From assembly GCA_002070945.1 (NCBI GenBank), contig MWEG01000023.1:168141-232140 (forward strand): a stretch of 64,000 bases of DNA. Reading direction: 5' to 3'. The position numbers and the translations under genes are program-made. The notes below the pieces were generated by a model. It was not told where the DNA came from, made no database searches, and worked only from the letters and a program-made list of their open reading frames with translations. Positions 26,093 to 34,022 of the stretch are shown piece by piece; position 1 is the stretch's first letter; the number at the start of each line of letters is the position of its first letter. Origin of the DNA: Lentisphaerae bacterium ADurb.Bin082. GTDB taxonomy: Bacteria; Verrucomicrobiota; Lentisphaeria; Oligosphaerales; Oligosphaeraceae.

Positions 26093-27076
26093 ATGACCAT
26101 CGCCACGTCAGCGAGCACGACTATGACCATGCCATCCCTCTCTGAAGGCGTCCAGCAGGCCGCCAAGCTGTTGCCGGCGCATTTCCCGAACTGGCAGCCG
26201 CCGCAATTCTTCCTGCAATTCGGCAGCGGCTTTGACCTGGAAACGCTTTTTGACACGCCTGCGTCGTCCCTGCCCATGCAGGAGCTGCCTGGCATGCCTT
26301 GCCAGCCTACTCCAGACCGCGAACACCCGGAACTGCACTACGGTGCCATCTGCGGCATCCCGGCACTGGCCACTCGCGGCCACCGCCACCTGTACGAAGG
26401 CCTCGGCCTCTACCCGTGCCTCCTCCCTCTCTGCGCAGCCTGGAAACTCGGCGCACAACGCCACCTCCTCATCGACAGCGGCCTCAGCTTACGCCAAGAA
26501 ATCAAAGCCGGCGCCTGGACGCTCTTAGTCGACTACATCAACGGCCATCCCTTCTCGCCACTCGACGGCAACCATGACCTGCTCGAATCATCGTTCCCCG
26601 ACATGACCGGCGCCCTATCGCAAGAACAGAATTCCGAACTGGTCAACGCCATGTCTGAAGTCGGCCTCTCCCCACGTCATAGCATTTTCATGGCGCGACC
26701 AGGTTCGCAACTCTGCACCGTCGCCGAAGCCGAAGTCGCACGCTCCAATGGTGCCGACCTCATCGGACATGACTTAGTCATGGAAATCATCATGGCCCAC
26801 GCCCTCGGCTGCAAAGTCTCTGCCCTAGTTCTGGCCGCTGCCATGGCGCCAGACTACCGAGGCAAACCGCTCAACCGCCAAAACCTGCTTGACAACTGCC
26901 GCTTCTGCTCCAAAGACATCATCCGAGGACTGCGCAAAGCCATGCCAGAACTCATCGCAGATGCCGCACCCCCAGTCCGACTGCCAGACGCCGACGCCGA
27001 TGAAATCCTCCACCAAGACTTCAAACGACCAACAGGACGCACAACCCCAAACCCACTGTCATTGAAAAAATCATAA
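26093..27076 (+). CDS. Purine-nucleoside-phosphorylase-fold protein with altered active site
   Basis: A 327-aa protein that aligns by eye with trimeric PNP: GSGFDLETLF in place of GSGLG, TRGHRHLYEG in place of QGRFHxYEG, LVDYINGHPFSPLDGNHD in place of the DHIN...GPND stretch, and MARPGSQLCTVAEAEVARSNGAD in place of GPxFETxAExxxxRxxGAD. The purine-binding Glu of FETxAE reads Cys, and the Asn of the later xTNxA strand is Ala (LVLAAAMA). It therefore probably does not bind purines in the normal way. It is the last gene of the polyene operon, 46 bp after the lipoprotein gene. The start is uncertain; an ATG ten codons later is also possible. Confidence 0.6.
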   Translation: MTIATSASTTMTMPSLSEGVQQAAKLLPAHFPNWQPPQFFLQFGSGFDLETLFDTPASSLPMQELPGMPCQPTPDREHPELHYGAICGIPALATRGHRHLYEGLGLYPCLLPLCAAWKLGAQRHLLIDSGLSLRQEIKAGAWTLLVDYINGHPFSPLDGNHDLLESSFPDMTGALSQEQNSELVNAMSEVGLSPRHSIFMARPGSQLCTVAEAEVARSNGADLIGHDLVMEIIMAHALGCKVSALVLAAAMAPDYRGKPLNRQNLLDNCRFCSKDIIRGLRKAMPELIADAAPPVRLPDADADEILHQDFKRPTGRTTPNPLSLKKS

Positions 27077-27472
27077 CCGATGGATACGAACGGCGAGGGG
27101 CGAGAAACTGTTGTTTTATCCGCAGATTACGCTGATAACGCAGATTTTTTTAGGGTATGATGTTATACAGGGGAATCAGCCGCGTAGCGACAAAAACGCT
27201 AAAAGCGCAAAAATCATGGCAACCACCGTTCACAAAGTCCATATCCTATTGTGCCGCAGGAACTTAACCATGTTTAATGGGCATACCCCAAACTCAGGCG
27301 TCTCGAAGAGGTGCTACAGAAAACCGCTCAATAACACACAAGCCCGGTCGAAACGCCGTTTTTTCACGCCCGCAATAGACAACCCGGCTTTGTTCAATTA
27401 TGTTATGAATTTAACAATTGCATGCCGTTCCCAATCATCAATCCCGCACCATATCATACATCAAGGCTCATA
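27077..27472. other. Intergenic region between polyene operon and BamD-like gene
   Basis: This 396-bp gap holds repeat copy A (27101-27215) in its first half. The rest has an AT-rich block at about 27390-27425 (TTGTTCAATTATGTTATGAA) that could hold the promoter of the next gene. I see no gene in it. Confidence 0.6.
27101..27215 (+). repeat. Dispersed CCGCAGAT element, copy A
   Basis: It begins GAGAAACTGTTGTTTTATCC, followed by a GCAGATTACGCTGATAACGCAGA core, a T-run, a TTATACAGGGGAA block and ACGCTAAAAGCGC. The same order of blocks recurs at 40225, 44803 (reverse) and 56964. It is preceded by a GGCGAGGGGCGAG motif. Confidence 0.75.
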
Positions 27473-28417
27473 ATGAACAAAAACAACTGGCTGCTCATCG
27501 GCGTCGTGTTCGTCCTGGCCTGGGCTGTCGTCGGCCGCGCTGAAAGCGATTTTTCCCAATTCATCGCCAATCGCACCCTCCAGGGGGAGGCCCAGGAACT
27601 GGAAATCGACGGCAAATACGTTAAAGCCGCCAAGCGCTACCTCAAACTGGCCAAGCGCACCAGCGACCCGAAAAACCAGGCTGGCTGGACGCTGCGCGCG
27701 GCCGACTGTTATTGCACTGCCAACAAAAGCCACAAGGCCTTGGAACTCTATAAAAATTTGCTCGCCAACGCTCCCTTCTTCGTTCCATACGAACACGTCG
27801 TGGGGAAACTCCGCATCATCGCGGAAAGATTCGTCGATGGCGAAGGCACCTTCCTCGGCATCCGGGACAAACAGACGGCCATCTCCATCTATGAACTGAT
27901 CATCCAGGAGGCGCCGTCCATCCATGTCTCCCTGCAAGACCGCCTGCGAATGGTCGAATTGCTCAAGGAAACCGAGCGATTGGAAGAAGCCGTCAACGCC
28001 TACCAGGCCATCCTTAAGCTCGACCCCGGCCTGGATGACGTCCGCCTTGACCTAGCCATCCTCCTGTCTGAATTAAGCAAAATCGGTGATGGCGACGGGA
28101 CCAAGCTGCGCGCAGCTGTCCGCCATGCCGAGGCAGTCAAGGAAAACCAGCCTGAACACCCCCGCCGCAAAGAGATTGACCTCCTGCTCCGCGACGCCCG
28201 CGAGCAAGACGCCCAACGACTGCTCGACCTCGGCCAATTCTACCTCCGCCCCAGCCACCGACGCACTGGCGCAGCCCGACGCTATCTGCTTGACGTACTC
28301 CGCGACTACCCAGATACACAAGCCGGCTGGGAAGCCAAAAAAATCCTGGACGATAACCCGTCCCTCCGCGACGCCCCTGCCGTCAATGACGACGACAAGC
28401 CTGCTGCCAAGCCCTGA
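27473..28417 (+). CDS. BamD-like TPR periplasmic protein
   Basis: A 314-aa protein with a signal peptide (MNKNNWLLIG..., likely cut after GRA at 23) and tetratricopeptide-like helices throughout: LEIDGKYVKAAKRYLKLAKR, KSHKALELYKNLLA, LEEAVNAYQAILKLDP and RRYLLDVLRDYPDTQAGWEA. The last is typical of BamD/YfiO-type repeats. There is no lipobox Cys, unlike true BamD. It may assist outer-membrane protein assembly or act as a general TPR adaptor. AAGG lies seven bases before the ATG. An LptE-like lipoprotein gene follows 88 bp later. Confidence 0.6.
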   Translation: MNKNNWLLIGVVFVLAWAVVGRAESDFSQFIANRTLQGEAQELEIDGKYVKAAKRYLKLAKRTSDPKNQAGWTLRAADCYCTANKSHKALELYKNLLANAPFFVPYEHVVGKLRIIAERFVDGEGTFLGIRDKQTAISIYELIIQEAPSIHVSLQDRLRMVELLKETERLEEAVNAYQAILKLDPGLDDVRLDLAILLSELSKIGDGDGTKLRAAVRHAEAVKENQPEHPRRKEIDLLLRDAREQDAQRLLDLGQFYLRPSHRRTGAARRYLLDVLRDYPDTQAGWEAKKILDDNPSLRDAPAVNDDDKPAAKP

Positions 28418-28505
28418 CCGCCAAGGCGCATGAGGCAGGTTCACCTCTCGCCCAATCTCCTGTCCCGTTGCCTTTAGCGGCAACAACCCTCGCTGGAAAG
28501 CCACT

Positions 28506-29051
28506 ATGAAAAACCATCTTCTCCACGTCTCGGCCCTGGCCGCCGTCTGCGGGTTGATGCTCACCGCCTGCTACCATTGGGGTTCCGCCCGCCCTGAGGG
28601 CCTCTATGGCCTTGATGTCGGCGTTGTCACCAACCTGACCCGTGAAGGCGCCCTGACCGCCGCCTTCCGCAAATCCGTCCAAGAGCACATCAGCACGGAC
28701 CCTGGCCTGAGCAGCAGCCTGATCACTCACCAGCTGAATGTCGAGCTGGAAAACCTCTACCAGAGAAACATCGCCCGCGCTGAACTCCGCGACCGCGACA
28801 GCCGCGATGACGACAGCGCGGCTTACCAGACCGTCCTCTACCGCTTGGAACTGCGCGCCCGCTACGCTGTCTGTGGCCGCAATGACACCAGCGCCAAGCC
28901 CGTCCTCTCCGGCTCGGTCATCGGCCGCGCTGACATTCCCCGCATGCATGACATGAACGTACCCTTCCAAGCGGCCTGCCAACAGGCGGCTGACGACGCT
29001 GCCCGCCAAATCGTCGCCGCCGTCGTGGAATCCGCCAGCCTCAAACCATGA
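28506..29051 (+). CDS. LptE-like LPS-assembly lipoprotein
   Basis: A 181-aa protein with a lipoprotein signal ending LTAC (Cys22), then YHWGSARPEGLYGLDVGVVTN, TREGALTAAFRKSVQEHIST, ELENLYQRNIARAEL, and a late helix QAADDAARQIVAAVVES. This follows the LptE plan, in which the protein plugs the LptD barrel and helps insert LPS in the outer membrane. LptD is not in the window. Its stop overlaps the ispF start. Confidence 0.72.
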   Translation: MKNHLLHVSALAAVCGLMLTACYHWGSARPEGLYGLDVGVVTNLTREGALTAAFRKSVQEHISTDPGLSSSLITHQLNVELENLYQRNIARAELRDRDSRDDDSAAYQTVLYRLELRARYAVCGRNDTSAKPVLSGSVIGRADIPRMHDMNVPFQAACQQAADDAARQIVAAVVESASLKP

Positions 29052-29530
29052 TCTTCCGCATCGGCCAGGGTTTTGATCTGCATCGATGCGTCGCCGACCG
29101 GCCGCTTGTCCTCGGCGGCGTCACTATCCCCTGCCCCTGGGGCCTGGATGGCCATTCCGACGCTGACGCGCTCCTGCATGCTATCACCGATGCCGTCCTC
29201 GGCGCCCTCGCCCTCGGAGACATCGGCACCTGGTTCCCAGACACAGACCCGCGCTGGAAAGGCGCTGACAGCGCCCAACTCCTCCGCCAAGTCCTGGATG
29301 ACCCGCGCCTAAATGGCTGGCAACTCGGCAACCTCGACAGCACCGTCATCACCGAAAAACCAAAACTGGCACCCTACAAACTGCAAATCAGACAGTCCAT
29401 CGCAGACATCTTCAACTGCCCAGTCGAAAAAATTTCTCTAAAAGCCAAAACCAACGAGCGTCAAGACGCTATCGGTCAAGGTCTAGCCTTGGCTGCCCAC
29501 GCCATCGTCCTGATGCAGCGCGAACGCTAA
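29048..29530 (+). CDS. ispF: 2-C-methyl-D-erythritol 2,4-cyclodiphosphate synthase
   Basis: A 160-aa enzyme of the MEP isoprenoid pathway. The metal site is complete (Asp10 and His12 in GFDLHR, His44 in LLHAITDA), with GHSDAD, LGDIGTWFPDTDPRWKGADS, and the nucleotide-binding KTNERQDAIGQG near the end. It makes 2-C-methyl-D-erythritol 2,4-cyclodiphosphate in the cytoplasm. The ATG overlaps the preceding lipoprotein gene by four bases. Confidence 0.95.
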   Translation: MIFRIGQGFDLHRCVADRPLVLGGVTIPCPWGLDGHSDADALLHAITDAVLGALALGDIGTWFPDTDPRWKGADSAQLLRQVLDDPRLNGWQLGNLDSTVITEKPKLAPYKLQIRQSIADIFNCPVEKISLKAKTNERQDAIGQGLALAAHAIVLMQRER

Positions 29531-29606
29531 CGCCGCTGAACAAGCACCAAAATGCAGGTCAGCGTTTATGTGTCGCCCTTACGAAGCCGCATGTCTGCGC
29601 ACCTCC

Positions 29607-29727
29607 GTCCACTGATGTCCACTGATGTCCACGTCCACTCTCCACTAAAGTCCACTAAAGTCCACCGTTCATCGTCTACTAATGTCCATTAAAGTCCACT
29701 GACGTCCATTGTCCACTGTCCACTAAA
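29607..29727. repeat. GTCCACT array 1
   Basis: About ten degenerate copies of GTCCACT/GTCCATT spaced by TGAT, AAA or TAA (for example TGTCCACTGATGTCCACTGA). It lies between ispF and comF. The same unit recurs on the opposite strand at 44687-44797. Confidence 0.8.
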
Positions 29728-29747
29728 ACGCTTTACTCTTCCTCGAT

Positions 29748-30476
29748 ATGCTTACTTGTTCCGCCGTCTCCACCAGGCTTGTCCGCCTCTTCGTCGATCT
29801 ATGCGCTCCTCCGCTCTGTCCCCTCTGCCGAGCGGCGCTGGCGCATGGCCAGGCGGAACTTTGCTCGGACTGCCAGGCAGACCTGCCCCAATCGCCGGAG
29901 CGCCGTTGTCATGGCTGCGGCGGCGCCAATGCCGGCCATCTTGCCCTCTGTCCCGAATGCCTCCGCGTCGGCGCCCGTCCTTGGGACTTCGCCGTGTCGG
30001 CCTTTCCTTTTCATGGCCTGGTTCGCGACGCCATCCATTGCTATAAATACCGACGCCGCACCAGCTTAGCACCATTTTTCGCTCGTTGCATGGCCGAAGC
30101 CTGGACAGCCTACGCCGAAAACCGGCGCATTGACGCGATCACGCCCGTTCCTCTGCACTGGTTCAGAACCTGGCAACGCGGCTACAACCAGGCCGCCATC
30201 CTCTCTCGCCTAATCGCCAAGCAACTCCAAGTCAACTGCATAACGCCGCTGCGACGCATCCGCTATACTCGACAGCAAGCCCGCATGGACCTCACCCAAC
30301 GCCGGAAGAACGTCCACGGCGCCTTTGCCGTCGCCAACCGCAAGGCCGTCGTCAACCAGCGTCTGCTCCTGGTTGACGACGTGTTCACCACCGGCGCGAC
30401 GCTGGCTGCTGCCACTGCCGTCCTGCTTGATGCCGGCGCAGCCAGCGTCTCCGTCCTCACCATCGCCCGCGACTGA
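29748..30476 (+). CDS. comF: ComF-family phosphoribosyltransferase-like protein
   Basis: A 242-aa protein with an N-terminal zinc-ribbon section (CPLCRAAL, CSDCQADL, CHGCGG, CPECLR), a central FHGLVRDAIHCYKYRRR and VPLHWFRTWQRGYNQA, then the PRPP-binding loop LLLVDDVFTTGATLAAA. Relatives are needed for DNA uptake in naturally competent bacteria. Type IV pilin-like genes exist elsewhere in the window, but competence is not shown. It lies downstream of a GTCCACT repeat array and 48 bp before accD. Confidence 0.88.
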   Translation: MLTCSAVSTRLVRLFVDLCAPPLCPLCRAALAHGQAELCSDCQADLPQSPERRCHGCGGANAGHLALCPECLRVGARPWDFAVSAFPFHGLVRDAIHCYKYRRRTSLAPFFARCMAEAWTAYAENRRIDAITPVPLHWFRTWQRGYNQAAILSRLIAKQLQVNCITPLRRIRYTRQQARMDLTQRRKNVHGAFAVANRKAVVNQRLLLVDDVFTTGATLAAATAVLLDAGAASVSVLTIARD

Positions 30477-30524
30477 CCCAGCCGCCGACAATCTCACCGA
30501 CCGCCCTTTGTGGAGACATACGCC

Positions 30525-31376
30525 ATGCCCAGCTTCCATGCCAGACCCTTGCAGAATCCGCCTACTGACTCGCCCCGCAGCGACCTCCCAGCCGGGCTGT
30601 GGGTGAAATGCAAAGACTGCGAACAGATGGTCTTCCAGAACATCCTCGAAGAAGCGCTTTTCGTCTGCCCGCATTGCGACTATCATCATCCGGTCGCGGC
30701 CCGCCAACGCATCGCTATGTTGTGTGACAAGAACAGCTTCCAGGAACATGACGCCGACCTGGTCTCAGTCGACGCCCTGAACTTCGCCGACGACGGCAGC
30801 TACGCCCGCAAAATCAAGGAAACCATGACCAAAACCGGCCTGCGGGACGCAGTGGTGTGCGGCAATGCGACCCTGAACAGCCTGCCGTTCGCCCTTGGAG
30901 TGATGGATTTCCGCTTCTTTGGCGCCAGCATGGGTTCGGTCGTCGGAGAAAAACTCACCCGCCTGATCGAATGGGCGACCGCAGCCAGGTATCCGGTCGT
31001 GATCGTCACTGCCAGCGGCGGTGCTCGCATGCAGGAAGGCACCCTCAGCCTGATGCAAATGGCCAAAACCTCCGGTGCTCTCATGCGTCACGATGAAGCT
31101 GGCCTGCCCTTTTTCGCTATCCTCACCAACCCGACCACTGGTGGCGTCACCGCCAGCTTCGCCTCGCTCGGCGACGTCATCCTGGCCGAGCCGAAAGCCT
31201 TGATCGGCTTTGCTGGCCCGCGTGTCATCAAGCAAACCACCAATGCGGAACTGCCCAAGGATTTTCAGACCTCGGAATACCTGGTCAAACACGGCTTCAT
31301 CGACCGCATCACCCATCGTCACAAACTGCGCGCCGAACTGGCGGCGCTGCTCACGGTCTTCAGCACCAACCGGTGA
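30525..31376 (+). CDS. accD: Acetyl-CoA carboxylase carboxyltransferase subunit beta
   Basis: A 283-aa subunit that, with AccA, moves CO2 from biotin to acetyl-CoA to give malonyl-CoA, the extender for fatty acids and for the polyene pathway upstream. The zinc ribbon is CKDC...CPHC (Cys29, 32, 48, 51). The crotonase-like core shows VVTASGGARMQEGTLSLMQM (in the window VIVTASGG), NPTTGGVTASFASLGD and GFAGPRVIKQT. I start at the ATG with GGAG nine bases upstream; a GTG five codons earlier overlaps that site. Confidence 0.95.
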   Translation: MPSFHARPLQNPPTDSPRSDLPAGLWVKCKDCEQMVFQNILEEALFVCPHCDYHHPVAARQRIAMLCDKNSFQEHDADLVSVDALNFADDGSYARKIKETMTKTGLRDAVVCGNATLNSLPFALGVMDFRFFGASMGSVVGEKLTRLIEWATAARYPVVIVTASGGARMQEGTLSLMQMAKTSGALMRHDEAGLPFFAILTNPTTGGVTASFASLGDVILAEPKALIGFAGPRVIKQTTNAELPKDFQTSEYLVKHGFIDRITHRHKLRAELAALLTVFSTNR

Positions 31377-31395
31377 GCCGCACCCACCCTCTATC

Positions 31396-32115
31396 ATGCC
31401 TGAACCGACGTTCACCTTCCCAGTCATCGGCGTGCTGCGCAGCTGCTTCCGAGCCAAATTCGGCATCCCGCGCCAGCCGGGACTGATCCTCGAGGCCACC
31501 GGCGCCATCGAACTGCTGCCGCCATACGACCAGCCTAATGCCGTGCGCGGCCTGGAAGACTTTTCCCACCTCTGGGTACTCTTTGTCTTCCATGAGACGA
31601 TCCGCGAAGCCTGGAAGGCGACTGTCCGCCCGCCACGCCTCGGCGGAGACCAGCGCATCGGCGTGTTCGCTTCCCGCTCGCCTTTCCGGCCCAGCCCAAT
31701 CGGCATGTCCGTGGTCCGCCTACGCAACATCCGCTGCGGCCACGGAAAAGTCGTTCTGGAAGTCGACGGCGTCGACATCCTGGACAATACGCCAATCCTC
31801 GATCTGAAGCCCTATCTGCCGTATGCGGACATCGTGCCTGCGGCCACGGGGGGATTCGCGGCAGCAGCGCCAGCAGCCGAGGCTTTGCCGACCTCGTTCA
31901 CCCCAGCTGCCGAAGCCCAGGCCAAAGCCATAGAAAAACGCTTCCCTGGCTTCATGGAACTGGCACGCAAAGTCGTCAGCGCTGACCCGCGGCCAGCCTA
32001 CCAACGCGAGCCAGGACGCATCTACGGCGTATTCCTGCACGACTATGAAGTGGTCTGGAAAGCCGGCGAAAACAGCGCCGTCATCGTCGATATCCGACGC
32101 GCCAGCCCGCTTTAA
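31396..32115 (+). CDS. trmO: tRNA (N6-threonylcarbamoyladenosine(37)-N6)-methyltransferase TrmO
   Basis: A 239-aa protein of the TsaA/TrmO family, which uses SAM to methylate t6A37 in certain tRNAs. Motifs are IGVLRSCFRAKFGIPRQPGL, LEDFSHLWVLFVFHE, GVFASRSPFRPSPIGMS, VDILDNTPILDLKPYLPYAD and a C-terminal REPGRIYGVFLHDYEVVW. The ATG at 31396 opens the conserved start; earlier in-frame codons overlap accD. A heptanucleotide repeat cassette begins at its stop codon. Confidence 0.9.
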   Translation: MPEPTFTFPVIGVLRSCFRAKFGIPRQPGLILEATGAIELLPPYDQPNAVRGLEDFSHLWVLFVFHETIREAWKATVRPPRLGGDQRIGVFASRSPFRPSPIGMSVVRLRNIRCGHGKVVLEVDGVDILDNTPILDLKPYLPYADIVPAATGGFAAAAPAAEALPTSFTPAAEAQAKAIEKRFPGFMELARKVVSADPRPAYQREPGRIYGVFLHDYEVVWKAGENSAVIVDIRRASPL

Positions 32116-32175
32116 ATGCTGAATGCTGAATGCTGAGGCGCATTTCATAATTCATAATTCATAATTCATCATTCG
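32115..32175 (+). repeat. Composite heptamer cassette, copy 1
   Basis: (TGAATGC)x3, GAGGCGCATTT, then (CATAATT)x3, starting at the trmO stop. It has the same polarity relative to the upstream gene as the other three copies. Confidence 0.85.
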
Positions 32176-32202
32176 TTGGGGGCGAGGGGAGCTTGGAATA
32201 CG

Positions 32203-32236
32203 CTGTCCACCAAGTCCACCCCGTCCACCAAGTCTA
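32203..32236. repeat. Short GTCCACC array
   Basis: Three to four GTCCACC/GTCTAC units spaced by AA or CC, lying between the heptamer cassette and the end of the pseudopilin gene. They are related to the GTCCACT arrays. Confidence 0.6.
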
Positions 32237-32262
32237 CTTCGGCCTGCGCCGTCCTGGGGAAA

Positions 32263-33012
32263 TCAGAATCCGACCATAGTGAGATCAGCTCGACGACCGC
32301 CCGGGAGGCCGCTGTTCTTGAATTCCGCCCCTTTAGACGCCAGGACGTGGCCGTCCATAAACGCTGCGTTGGCCATGCCGCCATGCCGCAGATGCACTGT
32401 CCGGACGGTGTTTGCAGTCGGAAGCGCCGTATCTATGAACGTATGCGGCACCCATTGGTTGATGCCGCCCCAGGTCATGTAGTACACGCTATCAGCCAGA
32501 TACACCTTGGAGGCCGGATTGTCAATGACGCCGATGCGCGTCGCCCAATAGTCGGTGCCGGCGACGGTGCCGTCCAACTTGTAGCCTTTTTGCGCATAAT
32601 TGACAGTCATCCCGTAGGAATGTGTCTGGACAAGGCCAAAAGTAAAGTTCCCGCGTGCATTCCTGATATCACCTTCCGAGAGCGGGCAGGTCATAAGCTT
32701 ATATTCCTGGATATAGCTAAGGTAGTACAAATATCCCGTCCAGCGGACTTCGCCACGTCCGGTCATGGAGCCGATCAGAATGCCGTTACTGGCGCCATCC
32801 TCATTGTAGCGATACCGCCACGGCCCCCACCCTTCGTGATCGTCGGCATACATCAACAGCCCCAGCATCGACTGCTTCTGCTGATTGACGCAGGATATCG
32901 ACCGCGCCTTGTCCCTGGCCTTGCTCAAGGCCGGCAGCAACATCGCCGCCAGAATCGCAATAATTGCAATCACGACCAACAACTCAATCAAGGTAAAACG
33001 CTGCCTTCTCAT
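32263..33012 (-). CDS. Type II secretion/pseudopilin-like protein (H-x9-DGH type), 1
   Basis: A 249-aa protein opening [17 protein letters not shown]. This is the class III signal read by a prepilin peptidase, with Phe as the first mature residue and Glu5 in place, followed by a long helix and SKARDKAR. The globular part has YADDHEGWG and CPLSEGD, and it ends with [15 protein letters not shown], the H-x9-DGH mark. Lentisphaerae and planctomycetes encode large sets of these; the cellular role is unclear (surface filaments or minor pseudopilins). AAGGAGGTG precedes the ATG. It is ~74% similar by eye to the next pseudopilin in its first 40 residues. Confidence 0.82.
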   Translation of the reverse strand: MRRQRFTLIELLVVIAIIAILAAMLLPALSKARDKARSISCVNQQKQSMLGLLMYADDHEGWGPWRYRYNEDGASNGILIGSMTGRGEVRWTGYLYYLSYIQEYKLMTCPLSEGDIRNARGNFTFGLVQTHSYGMTVNYAQKGYKLDGTVAGTDYWATRIGVIDNPASKVYLADSVYYMTWGGINQWVPHTFIDTALPTANTVRTVHLRHGGMANAAFMDGHVLASKGAEFKNSGLPGGRRADLTMVGF

Positions 33013-33194
33013 CTCTGCACCTCCTTAGGACGCATTATAGTTAACCCCAAGCGCTATAAATTGATGCGGCGTAGATATTGTAACATTAAACAGAGTCTTT
33101 TTCAAGGCAACCTGAAAAAAGCTTGGGCTACAGACGTAATTGTTCAGCCATGATAACGGCAACTTCTGCCTACATGCGCCTAGGGCGACGCGAG

Positions 33195-33917
33195 TCAGAA
33201 GCTGATCGGGGTATAGGCCTGAACCCTGCCGCCGGTAATTCCGGAAGTACGCCATTCGCTCTTGTCAGCGGCTACGGCATGACCGTCAAAAAAGGCGGCG
33301 TTAGCCCGGCCATTATGGCGGCAATGAGCTGTCCGATGGGTATCGTCTGTCGGCGGCGAATGTCGCTCGATGCTATATGAAGGAACCCATACATTTGCAC
33401 TGGCCCAGGTCACATAGTAGATGCTGTCCCCAAAATAAATCCTGGACGAGGGGTTGGCGATATTGCTGAACCGAACCGAGCTGGCCGTCTCGGTATTATT
33501 ATTCACCATGCCATAGGAATAATTCCCGCCCTGGATTGATTTCTGCGTCGCTGGGGTCAGCATAGATGCTGGCAGAGCAGACAGCAGTGTTACCGCGCTT
33601 GGGCAATGGAACACCTCCATGACGGGGACATAGCCCATAGCCCAAAGGCCGCCGGCCCAGCGCCATTCGCTGTTAGCTATCGTCCAATTAGGCCCAGTAG
33701 CGTAATAAGGATAACGGTATCTCGGCGAGCACCAGCCATCGTAGTCATCGGCATACATGGTCGCACCCAGCGAACATTGCTTGAGCTGGCTGATGCAGCT
33801 AATGCCGCGCGCCTTGTCGCGAGCCTTGCTCAAGGCAGGCAGCAGCATCGCCGCCAGAATCGCGATGATCGCAATCACAACCAACAACTCAATCAAGGTA
33901 AAACGTTGCCTTTTCAT
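33195..33917 (-). CDS. Type II secretion/pseudopilin-like protein (H-x9-DGH type), 2
   Basis: A 240-aa paralogue of the gene 182 bp downstream. The leader [17 protein letters not shown] and [12 protein letters not shown] are nearly the same; the middle ([35 protein letters not shown]) and the end [16 protein letters not shown] follow the same plan. AAGGAGG lies before the ATG. Two Cys near the start of the globular part (SCISQLKQC) are shared in kind with its neighbour. It sits upstream of the GH42-like gene on the same strand and may be matched to that glycan locus. Confidence 0.82.
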   Translation of the reverse strand: MKRQRFTLIELLVVIAIIAILAAMLLPALSKARDKARGISCISQLKQCSLGATMYADDYDGWCSPRYRYPYYATGPNWTIANSEWRWAGGLWAMGYVPVMEVFHCPSAVTLLSALPASMLTPATQKSIQGGNYSYGMVNNNTETASSVRFSNIANPSSRIYFGDSIYYVTWASANVWVPSYSIERHSPPTDDTHRTAHCRHNGRANAAFFDGHAVAADKSEWRTSGITGGRVQAYTPISF

Positions 33918-34022
33918 TTCTGCCTCCTTGGGCGCAAGCCCGTTTTGTCAAAAATAATGCCTGGAACAGATTTATACTCAACAGCGCCAAAAAGCCTTTC
34001 TGTCGGACGTCCGGCGTTCACC

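Noticed and set aside
5126..27076. Classical aryl-polyene cluster with tyrosine ammonia lyase
   Set aside because: No lyase or aryl methyltransferase reading frame is found in any of the six frames across the operon, so the name is kept as 'APE-like'.
29607..29727. GTCCACT array considered as a CRISPR array
   Set aside because: Units are 7 bp with 2-6 bp spacers, far below CRISPR repeat and spacer lengths, and no cas gene is nearby.
32115..32175. Heptamer cassette considered as a phase-variation tract within a gene
   Set aside because: It lies after a stop codon, not in a coding region or promoter; 7-bp units outside a frame would not switch a gene.
34004..34013. CGGACGTCCG palindrome upstream of pseudopilin 2
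   Set aside because: It is a short GC palindrome just past the stop of the neighbouring gene; no second copy or promoter alignment supports an operator.
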